From Armatimonadota bacterium (lineage in GTDB: Bacteria > Armatimonadota > Zipacnadia > Zipacnadales > UBA11051): 5,552 nucleotides of DNA. Positions within the stretch are counted from its first letter, which is position 1; the number at the start of each line of letters is the position of its first letter. Below, in pieces: positions 5,380 through 5,552 of this stretch. The stretch covers positions 1 to 5,552 of the forward strand of contig DPJP01000447.1 of assembly GCA_003542955.1 (NCBI GenBank), written 5' to 3'. A model generated the notes under the pieces. It did no database searches. It saw nothing but the letters and a program-made list of their open reading frames with translations, and had not been told where the DNA came from. The position numbers and the translations under genes were made by a program.

Positions 5380-5552
5380 GTGCGCCCCGTACCCGCGGTG
5401 TTTCTGGATAGAGACGGCGTCATCAATGTCGACAGCGACGCGTACGTGAAGAGCTGGGATGAGTTCAGCTTCCGGCCGGATGCGTTGGAGGCCCTCAGGC
5501 GGCTGCATGAGGCGAACGTGGAGGTCTACATCATCACGAACCAGGCGGGCAA
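5380..5552 (+). CDS. gmhB: D-glycero-D-manno-heptose 1,7-bisphosphate phosphatase-like HAD enzyme (partial, N-terminus)
   Basis: The first 57 codons of a HAD-superfamily phosphatase are present; the rest lies beyond the right edge. The likely product removes the 7-phosphate from heptose bisphosphate in the ADP-heptose (lipopolysaccharide or S-layer glycan) pathway, in the cytoplasm. The GTG start at 5380 is preceded by GGGGAG (5366-5371), eight bases away. HAD motif I is FLDRDGVINVD (residues 8-18), with nucleophile D10 and acid D12. Motif II is the threonine of ITNQAG. The DGVIN wording, the following F-x-F-x-P-x-A segment and ITNQAG fit GmhB and the related N-terminal domain of HisB. GmhB is preferred because of DGVINVD, but histidinol-phosphate phosphatase cannot be excluded from so short a piece. 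The gene is divergent from mazG. Confidence 0.8.
   Translation, partial: MRPVPAVFLDRDGVINVDSDAYVKSWDEFSFRPDALEALRRLHEANVEVYIITNQAG

Overview
The window is GC-rich bacterial chromosome (about 68% G+C in the sampled stretches of the housekeeping genes) with short intergenic gaps. No rRNA, tRNA, CRISPR array or complete insertion sequence is visible. The lineage cannot be fixed from 5.5 kb. A secreted protein with a C-terminal DUF1573-like module and a degenerate-palindrome repeat between genes are features I associate with uncultured planctomycete-like, Armatimonadota-like or similar environmental bacteria. That placement is inference only.

Layout: bases 1-303 carry no supportable gene but hold a strong extended -10 promoter and a probable structured leader. 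A plus-strand gene (304-1722) encodes an exported helical-repeat protein with an Ig-like/DUF1573-like end. It converges on a minus-strand block. Between the two stop codons lies a large imperfect inverted repeat (1737-1819) that looks like a REP/MITE-type palindrome and may also end transcription from both sides. The minus-strand block, in transcription order from the right, is mazG-like pyrophosphohydrolase (5221-4931), mnmA tRNA 2-thiouridylase (4927-3866), an Mrr-like PD-(D/E)XK nuclease (3772-2789) and a PfkB-family sugar kinase resembling YihV (2744-1821). At the right edge a plus-strand GmhB-like HAD phosphatase starts at 5380 and runs off the window. It is divergent from mazG across a 158-base region with candidate back-to-back promoters.

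Functionally this is mostly housekeeping: nucleotide pool cleaning (MazG), tRNA wobble thiolation (MnmA), sugar phosphorylation (PfkB) and a probable heptose phosphatase. mazG and mnmA are 3 bases apart and are probably translationally coupled. The nuclease stands out: its sampled stretches have clearly lower G+C (about 53-60%) than the genes on either side, and its C-terminal 200 residues match no family I know. It looks like a defence-type gene inserted into an otherwise ordinary neighbourhood. I do not see a complete new multi-gene system. The least explained items are this nuclease and the convergent-gene palindrome.
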